DNA of 34,584 nucleotides, from positions 1-34,584 of the forward strand of contig JAURPF010000093.1 of the NCBI GenBank assembly GCA_030835325.1, given 5' to 3'. The notes under the pieces are model-generated. The model saw only the letters and a program-made list of their open reading frames with translations. It was not told the origin of the DNA and did no database searches. Positions 1 to 9,184 of the stretch are shown here, in pieces (the first letter of the stretch is position 1; every line of letters begins with the position of its first letter). This DNA comes from Flavobacteriaceae bacterium (GTDB taxonomy: Bacteria; Bacteroidota; Bacteroidia; Flavobacteriales; Flavobacteriaceae). The position numbers and the translations under genes are program-made.

Positions 1-619
1 CAATTCGGTTGACTATATCTGGGCGTGCCCAATATTTTACATTTCCCCCAATTTCTTTCTCACGGATAATCATGGTGACACTTTTTGCTCCCTTGCGATA
101 GGTTTCCAGCGCTACATCTACTGCAGAATTTGCAGCACCTACAACAACTAAGTCCATTCCAAAATACGGGTGTGGCTCGCTGTAATAATGTTTTACTTTT
201 GGCAAATCTTCTCCAGGAACATTCAATAAAAAAGGGCGGTCGTAAAAACCAGTTGCAATAATAAGATTTGCTGCAGTGTAAGATCCTTTAGAAGTAGTAA
301 GTTCAAAGGCTTGCTGTGTATTTTTTATTTGGGTAACCTCCTCGTAGAGTTTGGTGTTTAATTTCCAATGGGATGCGACTCTTCTATAGTATTCTAAGGC
401 TTCTGATCGGGTTGGTTTTGCATTGTGAGAAATAAAAGGGATGTCTCCGATTTCCAGTTTATCCGAAGTAGAAAAAAAAGTCATATTCATGGGGTAGTGG
501 TAAAGAGAGTTGACCAAAGTGCCTTTGTCAATAATCAAATAACTCAGCCCCTTTTTTTCTGCCTCTATACCACAGGCCATTCCTATTGGTCCTGCACCAA
601 TTATAATTACGTCTAGCAT
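1..619 (-). CDS. ypdA: YpdA-family FAD/NAD(P)-binding oxidoreductase, 5' part only
   Basis: The 3' end lies beyond base 1, so the ORF track misses this gene. I read 206 residues from an ATG at 617-619, without frameshift. The N-terminus has the FAD-binding Rossmann motif GAGPIG (residues 9-14). An ATGFYDRP segment lies in mid-protein, and a second dinucleotide-binding stretch VVVGAANSAVD follows, as in two-domain thioredoxin-reductase-like flavoproteins. The order and spacing fit YpdA, the NADPH-dependent bacillithiol-disulfide reductase family. No CxxC redox pair is visible in this part, which fits YpdA better than thioredoxin reductase. The role in bacillithiol recycling is known for the Firmicutes homologue and inferred here. 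The gene is transcribed away from the acyltransferase-atpD region. Confidence 0.82.
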   Translation of the reverse strand, partial: MLDVIIIGAGPIGMACGIEAEKKGLSYLIIDKGTLVNSLYHYPMNMTFFSTSDKLEIGDIPFISHNAKPTRSEALEYYRRVASHWKLNTKLYEEVTQIKNTQQAFELTTSKGSYTAANLIIATGFYDRPFLLNVPGEDLPKVKHYYSEPHPYFGMDLVVVGAANSAVDVALETYRKGAKSVTMIIREKEIGGNVKYWARPDIVNRI

Positions 620-775
620 GTAGCGAAGTTACAAATCTTTAAATCAAAATAAAATCTATAGCGGTCTCCAACTAAATATCACTATGTAATAGTAAAATCT
701 TATTATGAGAATAATAAAGCGTATTTCTCCGAAGCCAATACAGCTTACTATAATAAAAAACTATTATAAAAATAT

Positions 776-1810
776 TTATGATAATAAAACTCTTTGCCTT
801 GTAAATAAAGTTGTGATACAGATCACGAGATACCACGTCATTACTGGATTTCCAAAGGCATAAGCTAAAGCTAATCCACTGCCAAACCACCAGATTGGAA
901 AGAAAAATACACCCATGGCATACTTCATAGAGCTGACAAAAACAATGTCGTCGAATTTTGAAATAACTTTTCGAGTAATCCAAAGTGGGATAATGTTGGG
1001 TAAACTCAATAGCCATACTACAAAAAGTGAACTCCTGCTAAGCGATTTTCTGTTCGGAAGTTTGGAATGATTGGTCTCCAATTCGTTTTTTAACGTGTAA
1101 AAGTCCAATTGGGTAGTTTGTCTATTGATCTTCAGTTTTTGAGCTGCATAGTTTTCTGATTTATCTTCAATCCAAATGCACTCTTTCATTCTTTGTTGAA
1201 GTAGCGCTCTTAGTTTGTTGATGTTTTCAGCCTCTGTTAACTTTGGATCTACAGTTTGATTTATTTCAATCGGCTTTCCAAAAACTAAATGTAAGGTACA
1301 GCGCGGTTGTCTGTGATGTCCGTAATTAATACCAACTGGCATGAGATAAAGTTTTTTATCAGGGAATTGTTGTTGTGCCTGATAGATTAGTCGGCTGCTT
1401 CCTTTGGAAAGATTCTGTAGGTAGTATTCATCGTGATGACCTCCTTCTGAAAACATCAACATATATTTTCCTTCACTAAGGAGTTTATAGCACTTGGCAA
1501 AAGTTAGGTCATTTTTTTTAAGGTTGCTGTATCCGTTACGAATACGGTAAACGGGAAGCATTTTAAAAGCATCTAAAAACCACTGAAAGGGACCTCCGAA
1601 AACATCACTTCGTGTCAGTGAAGTAATTTTATTTGGAGTCATGGATCCAATAATTAAAGGGTCTAAAAAGGCACCTTGGTGATTTGGTGAAAATAAAATC
1701 CCACCGTCCTGTGGGATATTTTCATAACCGTAAACTTCAATATTTCTAAAATAGACGTAGTTGTAATAACGAAGAAGATTTTTAATAAGTAAGTAAAAAA
1801 AGGTTTTCAA
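776..1810 (-). CDS. PlsC-type glycerolipid acyltransferase with C-terminal membrane segments
   Basis: A 344-aa protein with an N-terminal lysophospholipid/glycerol-phosphate acyltransferase domain (about residues 20-220). It should transfer an acyl chain to glycerol phosphate or a lyso-lipid at the inner membrane. The catalytic histidine block reads SPNHQGAFLD (residues 41-50). The His-to-Asp spacing is HX5D rather than the usual HX4D, recalling the fungal Gat-type subgroup. Further acyltransferase blocks are a basic RSDVFGG stretch, FSEGG with downstream histidines, and a late LMPVGINY block. The last 100 residues carry two or three hydrophobic segments (VVWLLSLPNIIPLW, FFFPIWWFGSGLALAYAF, WYLVICITTLF), absent from short PlsC proteins. 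It stands alone between ypdA and the divergent atpD. The exact acyl acceptor cannot be read from sequence. Confidence 0.8.
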   Translation of the reverse strand: MKTFFYLLIKNLLRYYNYVYFRNIEVYGYENIPQDGGILFSPNHQGAFLDPLIIGSMTPNKITSLTRSDVFGGPFQWFLDAFKMLPVYRIRNGYSNLKKNDLTFAKCYKLLSEGKYMLMFSEGGHHDEYYLQNLSKGSSRLIYQAQQQFPDKKLYLMPVGINYGHHRQPRCTLHLVFGKPIEINQTVDPKLTEAENINKLRALLQQRMKECIWIEDKSENYAAQKLKINRQTTQLDFYTLKNELETNHSKLPNRKSLSRSSLFVVWLLSLPNIIPLWITRKVISKFDDIVFVSSMKYAMGVFFFPIWWFGSGLALAYAFGNPVMTWYLVICITTLFTRQRVLLS

Positions 1811-3635
<1,825 letters not shown>

Positions 3636-3645
3636 AAAATAGACT

Positions 3646-3921
3646 ATGTATTTAGAAATTGTAACTCCAGAAGCAACCATATTTAAAGGAGAGGTAGACA
3701 GTGTCTCTGTTCCTGGTGTAAATGGTGATTTTGAAATGCTAAATAATCACGCCGCAATTGTATCAATCCTTAAAAAAGGATCTGTAAAAATCGCGGGAGA
3801 TATTACTCTCGATGATACATATAAAGAATTTTTTGAAAAAAAAGGAAAAGGCTATTGGTTTGCCATTGATTCTGGTGCTATTGAAATGAATGCTAATAAA
3901 ATTATTGTATTAGCTGACTAA
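3646..3921 (+). CDS. atpC: F1Fo ATP synthase subunit epsilon, short form
   Basis: The epsilon subunit of the F1 central stalk, 91 aa. It couples rotor movement to the catalytic hexamer. The sequence begins MYLEIVTPEATIFKGEVDSV and holds the GDFEMLNNHA segment typical of the N-terminal beta-sandwich. It ends at the point where longer homologues (about 130-140 aa) continue into the two-helix C-terminal domain that can inhibit ATP hydrolysis. That domain is absent here. The ORF ends cleanly before a terminator with no sign of a frameshift, so this is the natural short form seen in many Bacteroidota rather than a broken gene. It is cotranscribed with atpD. Confidence 0.94.
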   Translation: MYLEIVTPEATIFKGEVDSVSVPGVNGDFEMLNNHAAIVSILKKGSVKIAGDITLDDTYKEFFEKKGKGYWFAIDSGAIEMNANKIIVLAD

Positions 3922-3945
3922 ACACCCTTTTGATTACACAAAACT

Positions 3946-3978
3946 AAAAGCTCAAACCGTTGTTTGAGCTTTTTTATT
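3946..3978. terminator. Bidirectional intrinsic terminator between atpC and the crotonase gene
   Basis: A perfect 12-bp stem AAAAGCTCAAAC (3946-3957) / GTTTGAGCTTTT (3962-3973) closes a CGTT loop. It is followed by a T-run on the plus strand (to 3978) and an A-run before the stem that serves the minus strand. It lies 24 bp after the atpC stop and directly after the stop of the convergent crotonase gene (stop at 3974-3976), so it can end both transcripts. Confidence 0.9.
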
Positions 3979-4756
3979 GCCCTGAAAACTTAGCCTTACG
4001 TTTTTCTAAAAAAGCAGTTGTTCCTTCTTCAAAATCTTCAGTATCAAAACACTTTCCGAATTCAGAAATCTCTACTTCATAGCCATTCACCCCATCAGCA
4101 AAATTTGCATTAATGGCTTTGATTGCAGCAGAGATTGCTAAAGAAGAGTTTGATTTAATTTTATCTGCTAAAGCAAAACACTTTGGCAATAATTCCTCTT
4201 GAGGTACTACATGGTTTACAAGCCCATAAGCGAGTGCTTTTTCGCCATCAATCATAGTTGCTGTCATGATCATTTCCATAGCACGTCCTTTTCCTATGAG
4301 CTGTGCCAAGCGTTGCGTTCCTCCATAGCCAGGAATCAACCCCAGAGATACTTCTGGCAAACCCATACGGGCATTCGTACTCGCCACTCTAAAATGTGCC
4401 GTCATAGCCAACTCCAACCCCCCTCCAAGCGCAAATCCATTGACAGCCGCAATAACCGGAGTTGATAAATTCTCAATAAAATCAAACAATAAATCCTGAC
4501 CTTCTTTAGACAAAGAACGCCCTTCTGTTTGATCAAAATGTGTAAACTCACTAATATCAGCTCCTGCCACAAAAGCCTTTTCGCCACTGCCAGTAATGAT
4601 GATTACTTTGGTTTCTAAATCAGATTCAGCAGCCTTAAAGGCCGCATGCAATTCAAAAATAGTGGCTCTGTTTAATGCATTTAACTTTGTGGGTCTATTG
4701 ATTGTGATTGTGGTAACTCCATCACTAAAATCACTTAATATCGTGTTATACTTCAT
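3974..4756 (-). CDS. Enoyl-CoA hydratase/isomerase (crotonase) family protein
   Basis: 260 aa from the internal ATG at 4756. The ORF track's longer start at 4801 would add 15 residues running back into the kinase gene. From 4756 the protein starts MKYNTILSD and has the usual crotonase length. It carries the oxyanion-hole segments FVAGADISEF (about 62-71) and AAVNGFALGGGLELAM (about 103-118). Both catalytic glutamates of true enoyl-CoA hydratases are present, E115 (GGLELAM) and E135 (LPEVSLG). The likely reaction is reversible hydration of a 2-enoyl-CoA in fatty-acid or branched-chain acid breakdown; substrate length is not readable. Its ATG overlaps the last 11 bases of the upstream kinase gene, so translation of the two is probably coupled. 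Confidence 0.9.
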   Translation of the reverse strand: MKYNTILSDFSDGVTTITINRPTKLNALNRATIFELHAAFKAAESDLETKVIIITGSGEKAFVAGADISEFTHFDQTEGRSLSKEGQDLLFDFIENLSTPVIAAVNGFALGGGLELAMTAHFRVASTNARMGLPEVSLGLIPGYGGTQRLAQLIGKGRAMEMIMTATMIDGEKALAYGLVNHVVPQEELLPKCFALADKIKSNSSLAISAAIKAINANFADGVNGYEVEISEFGKCFDTEDFEEGTTAFLEKRKAKFSGQ

Positions 4757-6212
4757 CTTTAAAATATTTAGGGAAACGTACTGTAAATTGACTTCCCTCA
4801 TCTATAATAGAAGAGAAGCTTATACTACCATTGTACGTATCAATCATGTTTTTTATCATTGGCAAGCCCAGTCCCATACCACTTGTTTTGGTTGTAAACT
4901 TGGGTTCAAAAATTCGATCTTTGATGTCCTCTGTAATCCCACTGCCGTTATCATTAACTTCAATTATAACGTCTGTATCATCAAAAAATAGGTGGATACT
5001 AATCTGAGGTGAGCGATCTTTAGGGATGGATTGGACGGCATTTTTTACTAAATTGGTAATAATTCGAATTAATTGAGAACGGTCAAAATTTGCAATAATT
5101 TCAGGTTCTTTTGAAATGAATTTTAGGTCACTTTCTGGAAAAATATCTAGTGCCAATTCCACAACTTCAACCACATTTAAAACTTCGAGTTTTTGAGCAG
5201 GCATTTTTGCAAAATCTGAAAAAGCCGATGCAATAGAGCTCATAGTATCTATTTGTTGGATTAATGTCTTGGTGTATTCATTTACTTTCTTGTGTATATA
5301 TGGATCTTGTGGGTCAAATTTATGCTGAAAACTTTGTACGCTTAAACGCATAGGAGTCAATGGGTTTTTGATTTCATGAGCCACTTGTTTTGCCATTTCG
5401 CGCCACGCTTGTTCTCGCTGACTTGATGCCAACTTTTTAACACTGTCCTCCAATTCATCAATCATATTATTGTAGGATTCAACCAAAGCAGAAATCTCTG
5501 AACTTGCACCTTTGAGTTCAATTTTTTGATTGCGTTTCTCCAGGCGCGTTTCCTTCATTTTTTCTTGAATCGCTTGAAGTGATTTTGTAATGTATTTAGA
5601 TACAAAATACGCAAAGGCTATAGCGAGTAAAATCATGATGACATACGCATAGCTCAACCGAGTTAAAAACTCTTTAAGTTCGCCATAATTTAGAGAATCG
5701 TCATCAAAATAAGGAACATTTAATACACCGAGGGGTTTGGCGTTAATGTCTGTAAATATCATATACGAAGACCTATAATCTTCCCCAAAACGTTTGATTT
5801 TTTCTACATACCGCTTGGATACGCTTTGTTTAAGTTGCGCTAAAATATCCATTGGTAGGCGTGTCTCAATGGTGTTCTTTTCGAAATTAGGTTTCGACAT
5901 TTTAATCAGATTGCCCTCTAAATCATAGAGGTTAAAATTCACGTTGTGAATATTGGCAATCTCATATATTTTATCTTTAAAAATTAGAGGCAGATTCTCT
6001 GTTTTAACCTCCCAAGTCGTTTCTTTTAAAACATAATTTATACTCGAAATAAGTTGTGCCTCCTTCCGTTCCAAACGCAATCGGTGGTAGTCTTGAGACT
6101 GTTCATTATATTGATAAATTGTAACCCCAGCAATAAGTATGGAGGCGACAACGACCAACATAATCATATATATAAAAATACGAGAGCTAAGAGACAATTT
6201 ACGTTTTGTCAT
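4746..6212 (-). CDS. NtrY-like membrane sensor histidine kinase without adjacent response regulator
   Basis: 488 aa. A first membrane helix (about 10-32) and a second (about 187-207) enclose a periplasmic sensor region of about 150 residues. A HAMP-like linker and a coiled coil follow. The HisKA box AHEIKNPLTPMRL carries the phospho-accepting H279 and is of the NtrY/PAS-less type. The ATP-binding domain shows the N box NLVKNAVQS (N391), the G1 box NDNGSGI and the G2 box GMGLGLP. The protein is therefore intact and should autophosphorylate. No response-regulator gene is present in the window, so its partner must lie elsewhere. It follows hemJ by 51 bp and overlaps the crotonase gene by 11 bp, placing it inside the minus-strand unit that starts with the AraC gene and hemH. 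The signal sensed is unknown. Confidence 0.9.
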   Translation of the reverse strand: MTKRKLSLSSRIFIYMIMLVVVASILIAGVTIYQYNEQSQDYHRLRLERKEAQLISSINYVLKETTWEVKTENLPLIFKDKIYEIANIHNVNFNLYDLEGNLIKMSKPNFEKNTIETRLPMDILAQLKQSVSKRYVEKIKRFGEDYRSSYMIFTDINAKPLGVLNVPYFDDDSLNYGELKEFLTRLSYAYVIMILLAIAFAYFVSKYITKSLQAIQEKMKETRLEKRNQKIELKGASSEISALVESYNNMIDELEDSVKKLASSQREQAWREMAKQVAHEIKNPLTPMRLSVQSFQHKFDPQDPYIHKKVNEYTKTLIQQIDTMSSIASAFSDFAKMPAQKLEVLNVVEVVELALDIFPESDLKFISKEPEIIANFDRSQLIRIITNLVKNAVQSIPKDRSPQISIHLFFDDTDVIIEVNDNGSGITEDIKDRIFEPKFTTKTSGMGLGLPMIKNMIDTYNGSISFSSIIDEGSQFTVRFPKYFKDEV

Positions 6213-6263
6213 AAAAATAGACTTTTGATAAATATAGAAAAAAACGAGGATATCACTTAATGA

Positions 6264-6800
6264 TTACTCAGAACGTGTGCGTTTGTATAATTTAATCCCG
6301 AGCATAAGAAGAATTGCCAGCCCAATAAGTCCCAACATTCCAAACGCCATATTGAGGGTGTTTTTTAATAATACCAAAAAGACAACTGCAAAAAGAATGA
6401 GCGTAGCACCCTCATTCCAAATACGCATAAAATTGGAGGAGTATTTAATTTGGTCTTTTTGAAGTTCCTGAAACATAAGGTGGGTTTTGATATGATACAT
6501 AATGAGCAATACTACAAACCCTAACTTTGCATGCATCCAAGACTGCTCGAACCAGTAGGGCGCTAAGACTAAAAGCCATATTCCAAACAAAATAGCCAGA
6601 ATGGCAGAAGGCCATGTAATAATATACCACAAGCGTTTTGCCATTAGCTTCATCTGTTTTGATAGGATTTCTTTTTCGGGAGATGCTTTTTGAGACGATT
6701 CAATATGATATATAAAAATGCGGGGAATATAAAATAACCCTGCAAACCATGTGATTACAAAAATCAAATGAAGCGATTTAATATAGTTATAAGAATCCAT
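6264..6800 (-). CDS. hemJ: HemJ-type protoporphyrinogen IX oxidase (CopD/UPF0093 family)
   Basis: 178-aa inner-membrane protein with about four or five hydrophobic helices. It begins MDSYNYIKSLHLIF and contains TWFAGLFYIPR, the family hallmark. H11 sits in the first helix and K92 in MHAKLGF; a conserved His and Lys in these settings are needed in the studied HemJ proteins. HemJ oxidises protoporphyrinogen IX to protoporphyrin IX, the step before ferrochelatase. The family is often annotated only as a CopD-like membrane protein, but placement two genes downstream of hemH and beside a nearly complete heme pathway supports the HemJ role. No HemG or HemY is present in the window. The start codon is 2 bp beyond the stop of the upstream MATE gene. 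Confidence 0.85.
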   Translation of the reverse strand: MDSYNYIKSLHLIFVITWFAGLFYIPRIFIYHIESSQKASPEKEILSKQMKLMAKRLWYIITWPSAILAILFGIWLLVLAPYWFEQSWMHAKLGFVVLLIMYHIKTHLMFQELQKDQIKYSSNFMRIWNEGATLILFAVVFLVLLKNTLNMAFGMLGLIGLAILLMLGIKLYKRTRSE

Positions 6801-6802
6801 AC

Positions 6803-8152
6803 TTATGTTATTGAAATTAATTTAGTCTTGACTTCTCTATATAAAATAACTGCGGTGACTAGAGTAGATAACACATCTGAAACTGGAAACGCTATCCAAA
6901 CTCCGAGTTCCCCATGCCATAAAGGTAATATAAAAATAAGAGGAATAAAGAAAAACCCTTGTCGAGACAAGGTTAGTAAAAGAGCGGGAACTGCTTTTCC
7001 TACGGCCTGAAAATAGGCGGATCCAATCAGTTGAATTGCGATAATGGGAGTGGCTGCAAAGACCCAACGCATTACTGTAGGAGTTTTTTCGATAACCAAA
7101 GGATCTGTAGTAAACATGCGTGTAATTAGTTCTGGGAACACAATCAATACCACAAAAATTAAAGACGCCATGGCCATGGAATAGATAATTGCAATTCGGA
7201 TCGTTTTTTTGACGCGTTCATAATTATGTGCCCCATAATTATAGCCTGCTATGGGAACAAACCCTTGTGTAATTCCAAAAATAGGAAACAGTGCAAACAT
7301 TAGCATTCGAGAGACTATTGCATAGGATGTCACCGATGTTTCTCCGCCAAAATCGAATAAAATGTTGTTCATTAACAGGTACGTAATACTCACAATGGCT
7401 TGTCGGGAGAGAGTCACCAGTCCTAAATTACTAATCTCAGACACAATTGAATTTTGGAGTTTGAAATGTGTCCATGAAATTTTCATTTCAGAATTCTTTG
7501 AAAGAAAAAACCATAAAATAAACAAAAAACAAAGCAGATACGATCCTGTTGTAGCCCAAGCGGCACCCCTCATTCCCAAATCCATGACATTTATTAAAAG
7601 GGCATCTAGTACTAAATTTGAAACCGATGGAATCATCATCGCATACATCGCGAATTTGGGTTTGCCTTCGGCTCTAATTACCGTGTTTCCCATCATTGAA
7701 AACGCTAGAAAAGGAACTCCATAGAGCACAATTCTGTAATAGGTTTTTGCAGGTTCAAAAATAGTCCCCTTGCCCCCAAACGCTGGTATAATCCCATCAA
7801 TATAATACAACCCAAAAAATACAAGTACAACTGTCAACAACAAAGTCATTGTAATTTGATTTCCAAAAGTTTTAAAGGCTTTTGGCACCTCTTTTGCTCC
7901 GAGAGCTCTAGAAATAATGGAAGATCCTCCAATCCCAATAGACATTCCCAAAGCGGCAATAAAAAATGAGACCGGAAGCACCACATTAATAGCGGCAATG
8001 GCTTGCGAACCAATCCAATGCCCCACAAAAATTGTATCCACTAAAATATTAAGCGACATGACTAAAATTCCGATAGATGCTGGAACAGCTTGTTTGATTA
8101 ATAGCTTACCAATGGTTTCACTGCCAAAGTCTTGTGAAGTAGATTTTTGCAT
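6803..8152 (-). CDS. MATE family efflux transporter
   Basis: 449 aa starting at the ATG at 8152 (MQKSTSQDFGSETIG). The ORF track's 8224 start would overlap the end of hemH and add 24 unlikely residues, whereas 8152 lies 10 bp after the hemH stop. About twelve hydrophobic helices are visible, in two similar halves. The first half opens with VPASIGILVMSLNILVDTIFVG, the usual MATE entry segment. The second half has SRQAIVSITYLLMNN and PIAGYNYGAHN. It should export a cationic or amphipathic compound in exchange for Na+ or H+. Its place between hemH and hemJ suggests a link with porphyrin or heme handling, but MATE substrates cannot be predicted from sequence and this is only inference from context. 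Confidence 0.88.
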   Translation of the reverse strand: MQKSTSQDFGSETIGKLLIKQAVPASIGILVMSLNILVDTIFVGHWIGSQAIAAINVVLPVSFFIAALGMSIGIGGSSIISRALGAKEVPKAFKTFGNQITMTLLLTVVLVFFGLYYIDGIIPAFGGKGTIFEPAKTYYRIVLYGVPFLAFSMMGNTVIRAEGKPKFAMYAMMIPSVSNLVLDALLINVMDLGMRGAAWATTGSYLLCFLFILWFFLSKNSEMKISWTHFKLQNSIVSEISNLGLVTLSRQAIVSITYLLMNNILFDFGGETSVTSYAIVSRMLMFALFPIFGITQGFVPIAGYNYGAHNYERVKKTIRIAIIYSMAMASLIFVVLIVFPELITRMFTTDPLVIEKTPTVMRWVFAATPIIAIQLIGSAYFQAVGKAVPALLLTLSRQGFFFIPLIFILPLWHGELGVWIAFPVSDVLSTLVTAVILYREVKTKLISIT

Positions 8153-8162
8153 GCAGTCTAAA

Positions 8163-9179
8163 TTATTTCGAAGCCCATTCTGTAACCCATTTGGCAAGAA
8201 GCGATACCCAAGCTGGATCGTCATTCAAACAAGGAATGGTTGTAAAATCTTTCCCACCAACTTCGTGAAATATTTCTTCGCCTTCCATTGCAATTTCTTC
8301 TAGGGTTTCAAGGCAATCACTTACAAAAGCGGGAGTTGCAATCGCCATGGATTTTGTGCCTTCTTTTCCTAAACGCTCAATTGTACGGTCGGTGTAAGGC
8401 TGCAACCAAGGGTCAAATCCTAGACGCGATTGAAAGGAAGTTGAATAGACACCATCCTCAAGACCCAATTCTTCGCCCACCAAACGGGTAACTTCTAAAC
8501 ATTGGTGTTTATAACAATAGGCATGTGCTTCTGAAGGTGTGACACAACACGACTTGTCTATTTTACAATGTGACTTTGTGATGTCACTCTTACGGATGTG
8601 ACGTTCTGGAATTCCGTGATAAGAAAATAATAAATGCTCGTATGTTTTTCCTTTTAGCGATTCTTTAATCGTATTGGACAAGACTTTAATATACTCCGGA
8701 TTGTTGTAAAATGGAGGTAAGTCCGAAAGCGTCAATTGCGGAAAGTGTGCATCTCTTAATTCTTTGGCAAGTACCAAAATTGTTTCGGTCGTAGCCATCG
8801 CATATTGTGGATATAGGGGTACAATTAAAACCTCATCAACACCTTGATCGACTAGTTTTTGAAGTCCATTTTTAATGGTCATGCTGCCATAACGCATTGC
8901 GAGTGCTACGGGCAAATCGACTTCTTTCTTTAGGTTGTTTTCTAAACGTTCAGATAAAACAATCAATGGAGACCCTTCTTCCCACCATATTTTTTTATAT
9001 GCTTTTGCCGATTGTTTTGGGCGTGTGTTTAAGATAATGCCTTTGACTAGAAGCGTTCGTGCCCATAAAGGAACATCGATTACGCGTTCGTCCATTAAAA
9101 ATTCGCCTAAATATTTTTTAACATCTTTTGGAGTGGGACTGTCAGGAGACCCAAGGTTTACTAATAAAACGCCTTTCAT
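8163..9179 (-). CDS. hemH: Ferrochelatase, with internal cysteine-rich segment
   Basis: 338 aa. It inserts Fe2+ into protoporphyrin IX, the last step of the protoheme route. The N-terminus KGVLLVNLGSPDSP is the family signature. The metal-transfer histidine lies in FSYHGIPERH (H188), and the second catalytic region ATPAFVSDCLETLEE carries the conserved glutamates (about E291/E294). Straight after the SYHG block is a segment with five cysteines, C205, C211, C212, C222 and C227. An internal Cys cluster of this kind has been described in a class of [2Fe-2S] ferrochelatases. No C-terminal Cys cluster is present. With HemF and HemJ nearby the substrate should be protoporphyrin rather than coproporphyrin. 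It follows the AraC gene by 5 bp. Confidence 0.96.
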   Translation of the reverse strand: MKGVLLVNLGSPDSPTPKDVKKYLGEFLMDERVIDVPLWARTLLVKGIILNTRPKQSAKAYKKIWWEEGSPLIVLSERLENNLKKEVDLPVALAMRYGSMTIKNGLQKLVDQGVDEVLIVPLYPQYAMATTETILVLAKELRDAHFPQLTLSDLPPFYNNPEYIKVLSNTIKESLKGKTYEHLLFSYHGIPERHIRKSDITKSHCKIDKSCCVTPSEAHAYCYKHQCLEVTRLVGEELGLEDGVYSTSFQSRLGFDPWLQPYTDRTIERLGKEGTKSMAIATPAFVSDCLETLEEIAMEGEEIFHEVGGKDFTTIPCLNDDPAWVSLLAKWVTEWASK

Positions 9180-9184
9180 ATTGG

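Noticed and set aside
425-616. 63-aa plus-strand ORF
   Set aside because: It is antisense to the partial ypdA gene, which has clear flavoprotein motifs.
672-1016. 114-aa minus-strand ORF
   Set aside because: It overlaps the acyltransferase gene in another frame for most of its length, has no family pattern and looks like a shadow.
4757-4801. Upstream extension of the crotonase gene
   Set aside because: The extra 15 residues are the frame-shifted end of the kinase gene; the family's usual start is the ATG at 4756.
8153-8224. Upstream extension of the MATE gene
   Set aside because: It would overlap the end of hemH, and the residues do not resemble a MATE N-terminus.
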